A DNA stretch of 64,000 nucleotides from Diplonema japonicum (lineage: Eukaryota; Euglenozoa; Diplonemea; Diplonemida; Diplonemidae). This document shows positions 1-9,840 of this stretch, piece by piece; the stretch's first letter is position 1, and the number at the start of each line of letters is the position of its first letter. The position numbers and the translations under genes are program-made. The notes beneath the pieces were generated by a model. It ran no database searches, had not been told where the DNA came from, and was given only the letters and a program-made list of their open reading frames with translations. The stretch spans positions 248,001-312,000 of the forward strand of contig OZ025655.1 in NCBI GenBank assembly GCA_964019335.1, written 5' to 3'.

Positions 1-2428
1 TGTTTGTAGTGTTGTGCATACTCTGTAGCGACGCACGGTTCTTAAGCGACTCGGTGAACACCTCAAGGACCACCTTCGGGATGGTTGCGAGCAGCTCATC
101 AGGCAGGCACGGCTTGCCGTACGTGTTAAGAGACTCGTGGAAGTTCTCCATGAGAACAGCAGCAACTTCAACCTCTTGCTCGGTCTGCATGGCCTCCACC
201 ATCTGGGGGATCATGACCCTCATCATCTCGACCACGTGAGATTCAGGGATGTTGCCCTTCTCGACATTTGTCTTCAGGCACTTGATGATCAAGGGGCACA
301 GGTTGGCGGAGGTTTCCCTGATGCCGCTCGAGTACAAGTTCTGCAAGAGCGGGGACACGGCGCTCTGCCAGATGGGCTCCACGTACTTGTACATCTTGTC
401 GTTGAAGGTCTCGAAGTAGCTCTCGAGCATCTCGCACGCCAGCTGTTTCTCCTCCAGTATCGAGGTCTTGATACCGATTTTCTTCTCGCCCGCGCCCTTG
501 ATGGCCAACCTGATGCACTGCGTGTTCTTGTCCACTTCCTCGTCATCCTCCAGCAGCTGGACGTCATCGTTGTTCTTGCACTGCGTGAGGAGCTTCTCCA
601 CCAGCACATCCAAGTAGGGGTAGAAGTGCTCCTGCGTGCAAGTCGCCATCCTCACCCACGACTGCATGAGGTAGGAACCCCTGGTGTCGTCGTCGCTCAG
701 GTTCATCGTAATGTTCATCATGTAGTCCAGGATGGCCTTGCAGTCGCCACTGTTGATGAACTTCTCGGGACCGCAGGCGACAGCCACGAACGATGCGCAC
801 TCGACAGCCTTGCCCTTGATGGTGTTGTTGGCGGTACACTCAGGCAGGTGGAACACCGCCTTCAGAATGGGCATGAAGGTGTCGTAATACGGGGCGAACT
901 TGTCACCGATGTTCTCCGCCAGAGCTGCAATAGAGGAAAGCGCGATCTCCTTCACGAACATGGGCTCCTGGGCGTTTTCGAGCATCGCATACAGTGCCTC
1001 GAGTAGGCCCTTCACCATGCTCTGGTACGTCTCCGGGATGGCATCCTCGCAGAAGTTCACAATGATGGAAGCAGCCACGTGCCTTATCCTCGGGATGGGG
1101 TCTTTCAGGAGACCAGCAACAGCCTGCAGCACCCTTTCGGAGAAGTTGGCCTGGAAGCCGGGCCCAAAATCGGTGCAGAACTGCGCGATAGCCCTGCCCG
1201 AGGTGTATCTGACCTTCGGGTGCACGTCGGTGAAGTGGGATAGGACGAGGTTGGTGAGGTCAAAGAGCTTCGCCTCGAACCTTTCTCTGCAGCCCTCCGC
1301 AATGTGAGAGATACCCTTGATGGCGGCGAACCTGCACCTCCAATCGGCCTTCTTGTCGGCATCAGTGACGAGGCTCAGCAGCAGGTTTCCTGTGTGCTTC
1401 TCCATGTAGGACCCACCAAGAGCAATGGCCAGCCTGTCGAGACCTTCAGCGCCCATGTCGGCGTTTGTGTACTCATCGTCTTGGTCCCCTTCGGTGGTTT
1501 TGGCCCACTCGTCGGGGTCTTCGAAGGACTCAGTGAGTAGCCAAGATACAAGGAGCTTGACGAAGTTAGGGATGAACTGCTGCTTCTTAGCAGCTTTGCT
1601 GTCGGCTTCCGCGAAGGAGATCATGAACTCAACAGCGAACTGTTGGAGCTTCGAGTCAAGGTCGGGTTTGCTGGCAACGGCGGTCATGGCATGCAGGATG
1701 CTGGGGAGGTGGCCGCATTGCACGATGAACTCGACGTCAGTTTCAACGAGTTCGATGAGCGACTCGAGGATCTCGGAGGCGCTGTCCTCGTCCACGAGGG
1801 ATGCTTCGGTGGCTGAGAGGATGAGGGGCACAAGGCTGCGGTAGTTGGTTGTGTCTTCGAGAGAGAGGATGAAAGCGATGGCTGCCTTCACAGCGGCAAC
1901 CTTCACCACGAGGGAGTCCTTGCTAAGGCTCTTCTGGATGACAAGGCCGACACCGTTGGCGTGCTCTTCAAGGGAGGAGGACATGGAAGAGAAGATCGTG
2001 AGCACGCTGACCACATGCATTTCGTCACCCTTATCAGACATGTTGTTAAGGAACGGGAGGAGGGCAGGCCACTTGTTTTCCTCAGTTAGAACGGAACCAA
2101 GCGCAGCAACAGAGCTGTCGATGCTCCTTCGCACCAGTTTCTCAGGCACTTCACTGAGATATTGAAGAAGCTGCTCCTTCAGCTTATCCTGTGTTGCGGG
2201 CTCGAGCCTACCATACAAATCGTTCTGCGTGTCTGTGATGCACTTCTTCAGCAGCAACGCCGCCATATGCTTCTCGCCATTCTGGGTCGTGCTCACCAAA
2301 CCGCACAACCCCGGGATCAACACCTCTGGGTTCTCCTTCGCCTTGTTAAAATTCTCCTCCGCCGCCTTTCTGATATCGTTGTTCGGTGTGAGGAGGTCTC
2401 TAACCAATGATGCGAGCTCCTGTTGCAT
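1..2428 (-). CDS. IPO5: Importin-5-like karyopherin beta (3' end outside window)
   Basis: An open frame runs from the ATG at 2426-2428 to the window edge, giving about 809 residues of an expected ~1100. The product is an all-helical HEAT-repeat protein that starts with an importin-beta N-terminal region (short motifs such as RKAAEENF, then LLLKKC). An acidic stretch around residues 335-345 (EDPDEWAK, then DDEYTNADMG) and the following region with WRCRFAA and KVRYTSGRAIAQF closely resemble importin-5/RanBP5. The expected role is Ran-GTP-dependent import of ribosomal proteins and histones through nuclear pores. No intron is needed in the visible part. The start is preceded by an A/T-rich leader. 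The family call is secure; the exact paralogue (IPO5 versus IPO4) is less so. Confidence 0.85.
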   Translation of the reverse strand, partial: MQQELASLVRDLLTPNNDIRKAAEENFNKAKENPEVLIPGLCGLVSTTQNGEKHMAALLLKKCITDTQNDLYGRLEPATQDKLKEQLLQYLSEVPEKLVRRSIDSSVAALGSVLTEENKWPALLPFLNNMSDKGDEMHVVSVLTIFSSMSSSLEEHANGVGLVIQKSLSKDSLVVKVAAVKAAIAFILSLEDTTNYRSLVPLILSATEASLVDEDSASEILESLIELVETDVEFIVQCGHLPSILHAMTAVASKPDLDSKLQQFAVEFMISFAEADSKAAKKQQFIPNFVKLLVSWLLTESFEDPDEWAKTTEGDQDDEYTNADMGAEGLDRLAIALGGSYMEKHTGNLLLSLVTDADKKADWRCRFAAIKGISHIAEGCRERFEAKLFDLTNLVLSHFTDVHPKVRYTSGRAIAQFCTDFGPGFQANFSERVLQAVAGLLKDPIPRIRHVAASIIVNFCEDAIPETYQSMVKGLLEALYAMLENAQEPMFVKEIALSSIAALAENIGDKFAPYYDTFMPILKAVFHLPECTANNTIKGKAVECASFVAVACGPEKFINSGDCKAILDYMMNITMNLSDDDTRGSYLMQSWVRMATCTQEHFYPYLDVLVEKLLTQCKNNDDVQLLEDDEEVDKNTQCIRLAIKGAGEKKIGIKTSILEEKQLACEMLESYFETFNDKMYKYVEPIWQSAVSPLLQNLYSSGIRETSANLCPLIIKCLKTNVEKGNIPESHVVEMMRVMIPQMVEAMQTEQEVEVAAVLMENFHESLNTYGKPCLPDELLATIPKVVLEVFTESLKNRASLQSMHNTTN

Positions 2429-2830
2429 TTCTTCTAATTAAAAATTTATCGACAAAGTAACGTAATGATGAGATACAGGAGCGGCTTTGAAACGCTCTTT
2501 TTTTTTTGATGGCCTGTTATGAGCGTGTTGAGGGGAAGAATAAGAAAAAAGGAATATAAGTTAACAATACTCTTTATTTTCTTCGAGTTTGCCTACCGGC
2601 TATGGCTATTGCTGATCCACTCGGAGCTTACATGAAGCAGCGACTTTGTTCCTGTCTACTGTCTTCGCAATTTGCATTGTGGATAAAGCACCGGACTTGC
2701 CCCCAACGGGAAGATTTTACTTCAAACTGAATCTAATAACCTCAGGGATCACCACCACGGCTTCACCACTGTGCCAAAGGGTTAGACAGGCACATCGGGT
2801 GGGCTTTGAGGTGAGTGCATAAACTAGAAA
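2429..2830. other. Intergenic region between methyltransferase and importin
   Basis: This is 402 nt of 3' flank of the upstream methyltransferase plus 5' flank of importin-5. Unlike most gaps here it is mostly base-balanced between 2600 and 2800, with only one T10 run near 2500. I find no convincing reading frame on either strand and no tRNA fold. A small noncoding RNA cannot be excluded. Confidence 0.5.
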
Positions 2831-3640
2831 CTAGTTCTTTTCGAAGATAAAAATCCATTTCGTATCGAAGCAGGGATTGTCGGTGGTAGGTGCGGGGACC
2901 GGGCTGTCTGTCCAAGAGTTGTAGGCAGCAGTGAGCATGAGGCCATGCTTCTTTGCCATATCAAGAAACTTAGGTGGATTAGTGGATCTTGTGCTCCACG
3001 ACTCTCTCACGGAGGGTGCATCGCCCTGCTGGAGAAGGAACCCATCGTGGAAGAGTACCTCATCAAACTCACGCTCCTCGGAAGTGCTTGAGATGTGGGT
3101 GCGGGTGAAGTCGCCTACTTGAAGTGGCTCAACAAGCTGACCTGCCTTCCCCGACCACGGGACTTCGGAGACAGGAAGGAGATCGATAAAGGCAAGCCCC
3201 CCATGGGCAAGGTGTTGGGCCACATTAGTCATAAACACCTCTCTGTCAGATAAACTAGTTAAGTGTACCACAGACCCTGCCGCCACTATGACTGCGTCGT
3301 AACCCGCAGGTGCGTCGTCCTTCACATCGAAGGCTGTCATTGATGCTTGCACGAACTTTACGGAAGGGTGCTTCTTCCTCCCAGATTTCACCATTGCCTC
3401 TGAGTAGTCCACGCCCACCAACACCGCATCCTCGCCAAGCGCGTTCCTCAGCTCCCCCGCAACCCTCCCTGTGCCCGTGGCGAGGTCAAGTACCTTCTTA
3501 CCGGGAATGTGTCGTTTATAAAACTCCACATCGTCGCCGACCCCATACTCGGCAGGTAGCGAGGCGACCATCATGTCGTAGAAGTCGGGGAACCCGTCAT
3601 AGGTGTAGGAGTCCACCGGTGATGGTGATGGCGTCGTCAT
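2831..3640 (-). CDS. Class I SAM-dependent methyltransferase
   Basis: A 269-aa single-exon protein with a Rossmann-type SAM fold. Motif I is VLDLATGTGRVAGEL at about residues 50-64. The acidic loop of motif II follows as LVGVDYSEAMV. A post-I segment (YDAVIVAAGSVVHL) and a later FIDLLPV strand complete the core. It resembles ubiquinone/menaquinone- or Williams-Beuren-type small-molecule methyltransferases, but no substrate-specific signature is visible. No targeting signal is obvious at the N-terminus. The ATG at 3640 follows a purine-rich leader. The next upstream gene ends 169 nt away. Confidence 0.8.
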   Translation of the reverse strand: MTTPSPSPVDSYTYDGFPDFYDMMVASLPAEYGVGDDVEFYKRHIPGKKVLDLATGTGRVAGELRNALGEDAVLVGVDYSEAMVKSGRKKHPSVKFVQASMTAFDVKDDAPAGYDAVIVAAGSVVHLTSLSDREVFMTNVAQHLAHGGLAFIDLLPVSEVPWSGKAGQLVEPLQVGDFTRTHISSTSEEREFDEVLFHDGFLLQQGDAPSVRESWSTRSTNPPKFLDMAKKHGLMLTAAYNSWTDSPVPAPTTDNPCFDTKWIFIFEKN

Positions 3641-3809
3641 GTTGTCGACTTTCTTTTCTCTTTTTTTCTTTCAGTTGCTTGTACGCCAGTCGGTTTATAA
3701 GCAAACAAAGTCATGCTTCTTCTTTTTTTTCTCTTTTTTTCTATTTCCTTTCAGGATCAGGGTGGTTACACAAAAAAAAAAAAGAAATTAAAAAAAAAGG
3801 TTGTTACAA

Positions 3810-4727
3810 TTACATTACTGCAGCTCGGAGCCCTAAGGATGCCGTCGCCTGACGGAGCTGCTGGATGGTGTCTTCTTTGAAGGTGGCTACCTCTTGGATG
3901 AGGGAGTCGCGCTCGCTGGTGACGGCCGAGAGTTCGACCTCCTTGCAAGCCATCGCTTCTCTAAGTTGGGAAACATCCCTGCGGAGGGCGGAAGAATCGG
4001 CTCCTCCTGCGGACTCTAGCTCGGCGACAGCGAGACCTAGCTCATATGAGATTTCGTCACGGTCGCGTTTGGTGTCTTCTAGCTCTCTTAAAACACGTTC
4101 AAGGACAAGCTCCTCACCTTGCTTCACCAGGTCTCGTTCTGTGGATTGGATATTGGTGAGTCGGCTTTGTGCGGTCTTAGCCTCTGTTTTCCACTCCTCG
4201 AGCTCTTTCAAGAGCTTCTGTATCAGTTCGTTTCGCACCTCAGTCTCGGCTTTCTCATCTGCTTCTTTCTGAAGTTTTGCTACGCTACTGCGCAGTGTTC
4301 TTAGCTCTCTTTCCATTTCGTCCATTTTTCTATCAGTTGCTTCTTGTTCCCTCTCGGTCTCTTTTCGGATCTCCAGTAGAATCGTCATCGCCCTCCTCCC
4401 TGCGTCTGAGCCCCCCCGCTCAAGCATTCGTAGTACTGTTGTTATACTTGCTTTGCCCCAACGTTCTTCGTGCACCCCCTTCGATCCATGGTCTAAAAGC
4501 ATTGATTTTAGAGATGTGTTTTCGCCTCTCGCCTCGTCCAGCTGTCCTGTTAAGAGGTCGACCTCTTCCTTGTGTTTCAGCCTTTCCAAAGCCAGCGACT
4601 CTTCCAGCACCTTCTTCTCTTCTTGGACCTCTTTCAAATCGGTTTCCGCATTAGCCAGAACAATCTCTGTGCTTTCAAGAACCCTTCCAAGCTCCGATGA
4701 AAGGTATTGGCCCGCATCGTACATCAC
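3810..4727 (-). CDS. Coiled-coil protein, function unknown
   Basis: A 305-aa protein that is almost entirely predicted coiled coil. Heptad-like E/K/L-rich sequence runs from about residue 15 to 290, broken only by a short Gly-rich stretch (LERGGSDAGRR) near residue 110. No transmembrane segment, signal peptide or catalytic motif is seen. It could be a cytoskeletal or basal-body component, but nothing in the sequence proves this. It is a single exon; the start is the first ATG of the frame. The downstream methyltransferase starts 169 nt beyond its stop. Confidence 0.65.
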   Translation of the reverse strand: MMYDAGQYLSSELGRVLESTEIVLANAETDLKEVQEEKKVLEESLALERLKHKEEVDLLTGQLDEARGENTSLKSMLLDHGSKGVHEERWGKASITTVLRMLERGGSDAGRRAMTILLEIRKETEREQEATDRKMDEMERELRTLRSSVAKLQKEADEKAETEVRNELIQKLLKELEEWKTEAKTAQSRLTNIQSTERDLVKQGEELVLERVLRELEDTKRDRDEISYELGLAVAELESAGGADSSALRRDVSQLREAMACKEVELSAVTSERDSLIQEVATFKEDTIQQLRQATASLGLRAAVM

Positions 4728-6034
4728 CCTCTTCTCCTCTTCTTTCTATTTTTTTTTCCTTTTCTTTTTTCCCCCTGAAAGGTTTCTTGTGGTTGATTAC
4801 GGGGTGGGGGGGAAGAAAAAAAATAGCAATGTGGGAAAGCTGGAAAATACAAAACCAGTGAAGTTGAAATAAGAATAACTAGGAGGGGGTGAGAAGGGGT
4901 GGGGTGGGGATTGTGTTCCCCCCCCCTGTTCCCTCCTCGCTCCTTTCAGCATGGGCTGGGGACTACATACAATCAAGAAGGGAAAAAAAGTAGGAGAGGA
5001 AGTTGTACTTAGATACGGGAGGGGTCGGGGGGAATTTCTTCTTTTTTCTTTTGCAATTTTCATTCTTACGGCCAGATACTAAATCAAGCAAAAAAATAAA
5101 AATAAAGGCGATGTTTGGGCAGAAGAAAATTAGTCTAAACAAACAGGAATCTGGTGTGATGTTTATAACCCCGATATAACACAGTACCAACGTTCCTTTT
5201 TGTTTTGACGAACCTAAAGACTCGTTGTGGGCCGTCGGGGATGTCAGACAAGGGGTCAGTCGATGATTTGGGTAGACGAGAACAAGGGTCTCTTTTCGCA
5301 GCCACGCATCAAATAAAAAAAGGGGGGAGGGAAGAAAAAAAAAACTTTCCCCAACAGCTAAGAACAGCAATTTGTTACACTAGATACGTAAGCCTAAAAG
5401 AAGAAGAAGAAGAAGATGACGGAGCAGAAGGGGGAGGGAGAGGAAAGGGAGGCTCTTTTTTTTTTCGTTGTGAAAAAAAGGATGGGGGAAAGGTGAATAC
5501 CTGCTTAATGAAAAACATGAAAAGATAACTGGGAAGTTTAAGCATGGGTTGATTGGAATGGAAAAAGAGAAATAAAAAAAGAAGGCAAAACGATGGGACA
5601 AAAAAACCTTGGGAGGTGGGGGAAGGGGGGAAGAGGAATGTCCGTAGTCAGGGAGTGGAAACCTGGAGAACCTTATCCAAAACCAAACCATAAACGGATT
5701 AAACTTTTCTTGTTCCCCCATTCTTCTTTTATTGTTTTTTCTTCTCCGACTTACTAAGTTGACAGGCTTTTTTTTTAACTTCTTTTTTTCTTTTTTCCCT
5801 TTTCTTTTTTTTCTATCCAAAAACAAAGCAAACATGAAAGGGGGCAAAGGGGGTCAAACCTAAAGGTCTACAGGGCTAATACAAATAATCTTCTTATTTC
5901 GGTCTCTCTTTTTTTATCTTCTTCCTTCTTTCTTCTTTGAACTACTTCTAACAGGAGAATAAAAAAACAAAAATAAAACTTAAAAAAAAAAAACAAGGAG
6001 AGATAAAGTCTTATAAATCTTTTCTCAATCCCAT
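4728..6034. other. Long homopolymer-rich intergenic region
   Basis: About 1.3 kb without a gene I can defend. It is dominated by A/T and G/C homopolymers and purine tracts. A base-balanced patch at 5120-5300 is open on the minus strand, but has neither an initiator nor a plausible 3' splice site next to it, so I do not call it an exon. The region probably holds the 5' flank of the RS-rich gene's downstream neighbour and a long 3' flank of the RS-rich gene. Confidence 0.5.
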
Positions 6035-9000
6035 TCACCCGGACCGGGGGCCGGGGGGTGCCTTTGCCAAACCGGTTGAAGGGGCTCTCTGAGATGACTG
6101 CAAGTTATTTCAAATTGTTTGAAACCTTATAGCATACCGTGAGTGTTTTGGGACTGCCGACCGTCGGGCTGCTAGCTTTCGGCGAGGAGGGAACATACAA
6201 AGGTGACCTTTGCGACCCACCTGGGCCGGCAGCTATCTTAACCGGCGGTGCTACGGGTGCACCCGGTGCAGTGGCCTCCTTTTGGTAATTGAATGAGGTC
6301 GGCTGCCTGTGTGACCCTGGCGCTACGGCTGTAGGCGAGTTAAGCTCCGTCGTGGGCGACGCCACGCTGGACTTGGACCTGGACCTCCTCCTCCTCCTCC
6401 TGCTCCCGTCAGGAGACGACGACCTGCGCGTTCTGCTCCTGCTCCTGCTCCTGCTCTTCCTTGTCGATGTTTCTTGTGCATCGCCGAACCCTTGCGAAAC
6501 TGGTGACAACGGTGCAGCACTTTTCACACTCGGCTGGCGTGCTGGCGACGACTGCGACTGCGACCTGGACCTGGACCTCCTGCGCCGCCTACTCCCGTCA
6601 TCAGGCGAATCCTTCACACTCGACGAGCGCCGCCTTCTCGACCCCTCGCTGACAGGCGAAAGCGGATCCATTGGCATCTTCTGACTCTGCGATGTAAAAC
6701 CAGGATACCCCGGTGCGGGCAGCGAAGCAGGCACCGGTTGCTTCACCGACTGAGACGAAGCTGGCCCCCTAGAAGACGACCTTCTGCTGCGAGACCGTCT
6801 CCTGGACCGTCTTTCATCTGCACTCGAGTCACCACTCGACTTGACGCTTGAGGACCTCCTGCGCCCGCTTTTCGATCTCACACTGTCGGACCTCCTCCTT
6901 CGCGACTTCTTACTGCTATCAGAAGAACCGCTGGACTTAACGCTAGAAGACCTTCTCCGCCTCCTGCTGTCGGAAGGCGGTCCGTTGTCTTCTGATTTCA
7001 CACTTGACGACCTCCTGCGTCTTTTAGAACTGCTGCGTGTGGACTTTGCCGAAACAGACTCGAGCTCATCCTCGGCAACGACCTCAGCGTCGCGCACGGC
7101 ACCCACAGACATGTGGATGTTCGAGTGCTTGTCTTTTGCCTCCTTCACCAACTCCCTTGCGACCCTCCTGTTGTTTTCCGTTCCGCTCAGCCTGGTGTGC
7201 ACCGAGGTGGCGCCGCCGACATTCGTGACGTTCACCAACTCAATGCACAAGTTGTCCACGTTCAAGAACCTCGAAAGTGCTGGCACAAACCTGGAGGGCT
7301 CGAATTGTGCGTACGGGGTGTCCATGAGCATTAGCACCTCGTTGCTCATACCTTCGTCGTCGCCATTGGCGATGGGCTCCCCAACGAAAGAACGCCGGAA
7401 GATGATGTCGCAAGGTGTGGTCACACCAGTCGCAGTGTGGAAGGCTCTGCTGCCCTCCTTCAGCCGTCTAATCCCGAACCTGTCCAACGTCTCAACAGCG
7501 TCCGCGTGCACATGCGATACCTTCATGCCAGACGCCAGCAGCACGATCTCCAGCGCTATCACGTGTTCGTCAACTGTGTCAACCTTTTTAAGTTGCACAA
7601 GGTGGTCAGGGTGCTTGAATGCCTGTGCGATCTCTTTTCTCGCAGTCTCTTTAAACAGCTGTGTCTGGGTTCTCCCGGAGGTTCTCAGCTGCCTGTATGT
7701 TGTGCGCTCTCCCAGGTCCACAACCAGAGTGACTGGGACCACCATCTCCCTGTCCTCGGGGGGCTGGTACTGGTCCCAACCCGCCTTATGCAACTGATCA
7801 CGTGTCTTGCCCTGCAGCGGGTCGTATTTCGCAGTGCTAGGAGCAGCGCTAATAGAGTCATCGAGACAGAGGTCCGAGTTGTCCCGCTGTGTTTTGAGAT
7901 CACGCTCTTTCATGACGTTGGCATGAAGATACTCCAGTTCCATAACTAGCTGCTGGTCTCTGGATGGCCACCTGCGCCTCAAATGCTCGTCGTACTCGTA
8001 CTGTGGCACAACGTCCTGTGACGCATTGAGATTGTCCCCGCCTGCGTTCCAAGAGTATGTTGCAGCGCCAGAATCACCTGTGGTTTGCCCACCGAACTCT
8101 TCATGTGCTGTTACCTTGTAGCCCTGCTCCCTACGCGCGCGTTCCCACGCAGCACGATCCCTCTTCAGCCTGCCGAGTTCCTCTCTCATTTCAATGATCC
8201 TTGTGAGGAGGATCTGTTCACTGTCGCCTGGGTTTCTTGACACAGCTGGCGACGGCACGCTAGTCGCTTCCCTGGCCGGTGCAGGGGGAGCTTTGTTCCA
8301 TGATATCTCAACCTGCCCGTTGTTGTGGTCATTGTAGATACTTGCTTGCCCTTTTGGCGACAGTGGGGTTGCTACAGGGGGATGTCTCAGTGAGGTACCT
8401 GGCGACACAGGAGACAGGGGCGAGGGCGGGATGCCTCTGGGTGAGCTGTTGCTGTCAGCAGGGTTTCGTGGTACACTCTCCGTGTGCGACATGGGACGTT
8501 CCCACTCATCGAACATAGCTGGCCTGTTCATCTCCCTCACCGGCTCGTGTCTCAATTCGGCCCTTGGCTCGGATCTCTCTGGAACCTTTGGCTCGGACCT
8601 CAATGGCATTCTCGGCTCGGACCTAGACGGCATTCTCGGCTCGGACCTAAACGGCATTCTTGGTTCGGACCTTGATGGTTCTCTCGGTTCTGACCTCGGT
8701 TTGTACCCGTCCTTCTCCAGCTGCCTGTCTCTGAGCATCTTTTCAAGTCTCTCGGGAAGCCTCCCTGCAGAAGGTGACCTTTGGACATCATCTGTCTGGA
8801 CAGGGGGGAGGGGTGTGACGTAAGGCTCCTTGGGGTCACGCTGGCTGAGGGTGGGTGTTGCGCGTGCTGTCGTGGCAGGGGTGTCCATGCGCAGGGGCTC
8901 GAATTCGTATTCAGGTTCGGGTTCACGCGACACGGGGAGAGAGGCAATTTCGTGCTGGGACTTAGGAGCTTGTGCAGGCTCTTCTGTCTTCACAGGAGTG

Positions 9001-9377
9001 ACATAGCCAGAACTGGAAGAGGGAGAGGCCGGTTTGTTGGGTTCGAGCTCATTGAGCGTCCCTGCAGACTTCGCCATGACTACTTTCGTGAAGTCAGGGA
9101 GGTAGCATCTTGAGTTGTGAGAAGCCATCATGGGCCACATCTCCCGCATTGACCTTAAATCACCCTCCGATAGTTCACATGGGGAATCAAAGAGACCCAG
9201 GTAGGCAATCCCGTTCACGGCTTGATGATACAGAAGATACTTTCCTGAATCGTCTTCCTTTGGCACCTCCTTCGGCATTGCTTCATCAAAGGACTCTGTG
9301 GGCTCATCCCCGCAGTCTTGTGTGTCGATGAACTTGTAGAAAATTGCTCTTGCCTGCGATTCGGAAATGTCACCCAT
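6035..9377 (-). CDS. RS-rich protein with two ferredoxin-like central segments
   Basis: A 1100-aa protein from two exons: 9377-6138 and 6097-6035, with a 40-nt intron (6098-6137, GTATGC...TTGCAG) only 20 codons before the stop. The N-terminus (residues 1-100) is a compact acidic domain that I do not recognise. Residues ~210-270 hold tandem SEPR-type repeats. Residues ~560-790 look like two alpha/beta segments. Residues ~790-1040 are a long RS domain with many RRRRS and RSRSRS blocks, as in splicing factors and speckle proteins. No RRM is present. A link to splicing or nuclear-speckle scaffolding is inferred from the RS domain alone. Without splicing, the frame would end at 6105 with an unrelated tail. 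Confidence 0.75.
8565..8699 (-). repeat. 24-nt tandem repeat encoding RSEPRMPx units
   Basis: About five imperfect 24-nt units inside the RS-rich gene. They encode consecutive eight-residue units of the form R-S-E-P-R-M-P-x. Sequence between units differs mainly at the last two codons, which suggests in-frame slippage expansion. The repeat is basic/acidic alternating and presumably disordered. Confidence 0.8.
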
Positions 9378-9840
9378 TTTCTATTTCCTTTTATTCTCCC
9401 CTTTTTTTTTGTTTCCTTCTTTCTTCCCTCCCCTGGCCTGATATAAAGGTTATTATGCTCGCAGACACGTACGGCAAGAAAAAGATTTTTCATACGACCC
9501 TCCCCTCAATTTAAGGAGAGAGAAAAGACCCCCCCCTCCCCCAAGTAGAGATTAGGTCTCCTTTGCCCCCTTATGTCTGTAAACGATTTCTTACTAGATT
9601 ATGCTTTGCGTTCTCTGAACCCATCCACGTGTCACCCCCCTGCTGCCACTCACTCTCTCCCAAAAGGCAGAATATAAAGTTTTTATTTTTTTGTGTTTTT
9701 TTTTCTTCTTCTTTTTCTTTTTAAAAAAGGGTGAAGGTGAGGGAAAAGAGAAACAAAAAAAAAAGCTTTTTTTTAATTTTATATTCAGAAAAAAAAAAAG
9801 AAAGAAGAAAAAAAAAAAAAACCCACCCCACTCTTCATTA
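9378..9840. other. Intergenic region, possible last exon of the VP39-like gene
   Basis: The right half is the promoter and 3' side of the gap between the RS-rich gene and the VP39-like gene. The minus strand carries a TATA-like TTTATATC about 65 nt upstream of the RS-rich ATG. The patch 9595-9665 is base-balanced. It could be a terminal exon of the methyltransferase gene if a GTTTGG donor at 9864 is used. Poly(A) and poly(T) runs fill the rest. Confidence 0.4.

Noticed and set aside
4963-5370. A 135-codon minus-strand frame between the coiled-coil and RS-rich genes
   Set aside because: Both ends are translated homopolymers; the balanced middle lacks an initiator and has no acceptor AG directly upstream.
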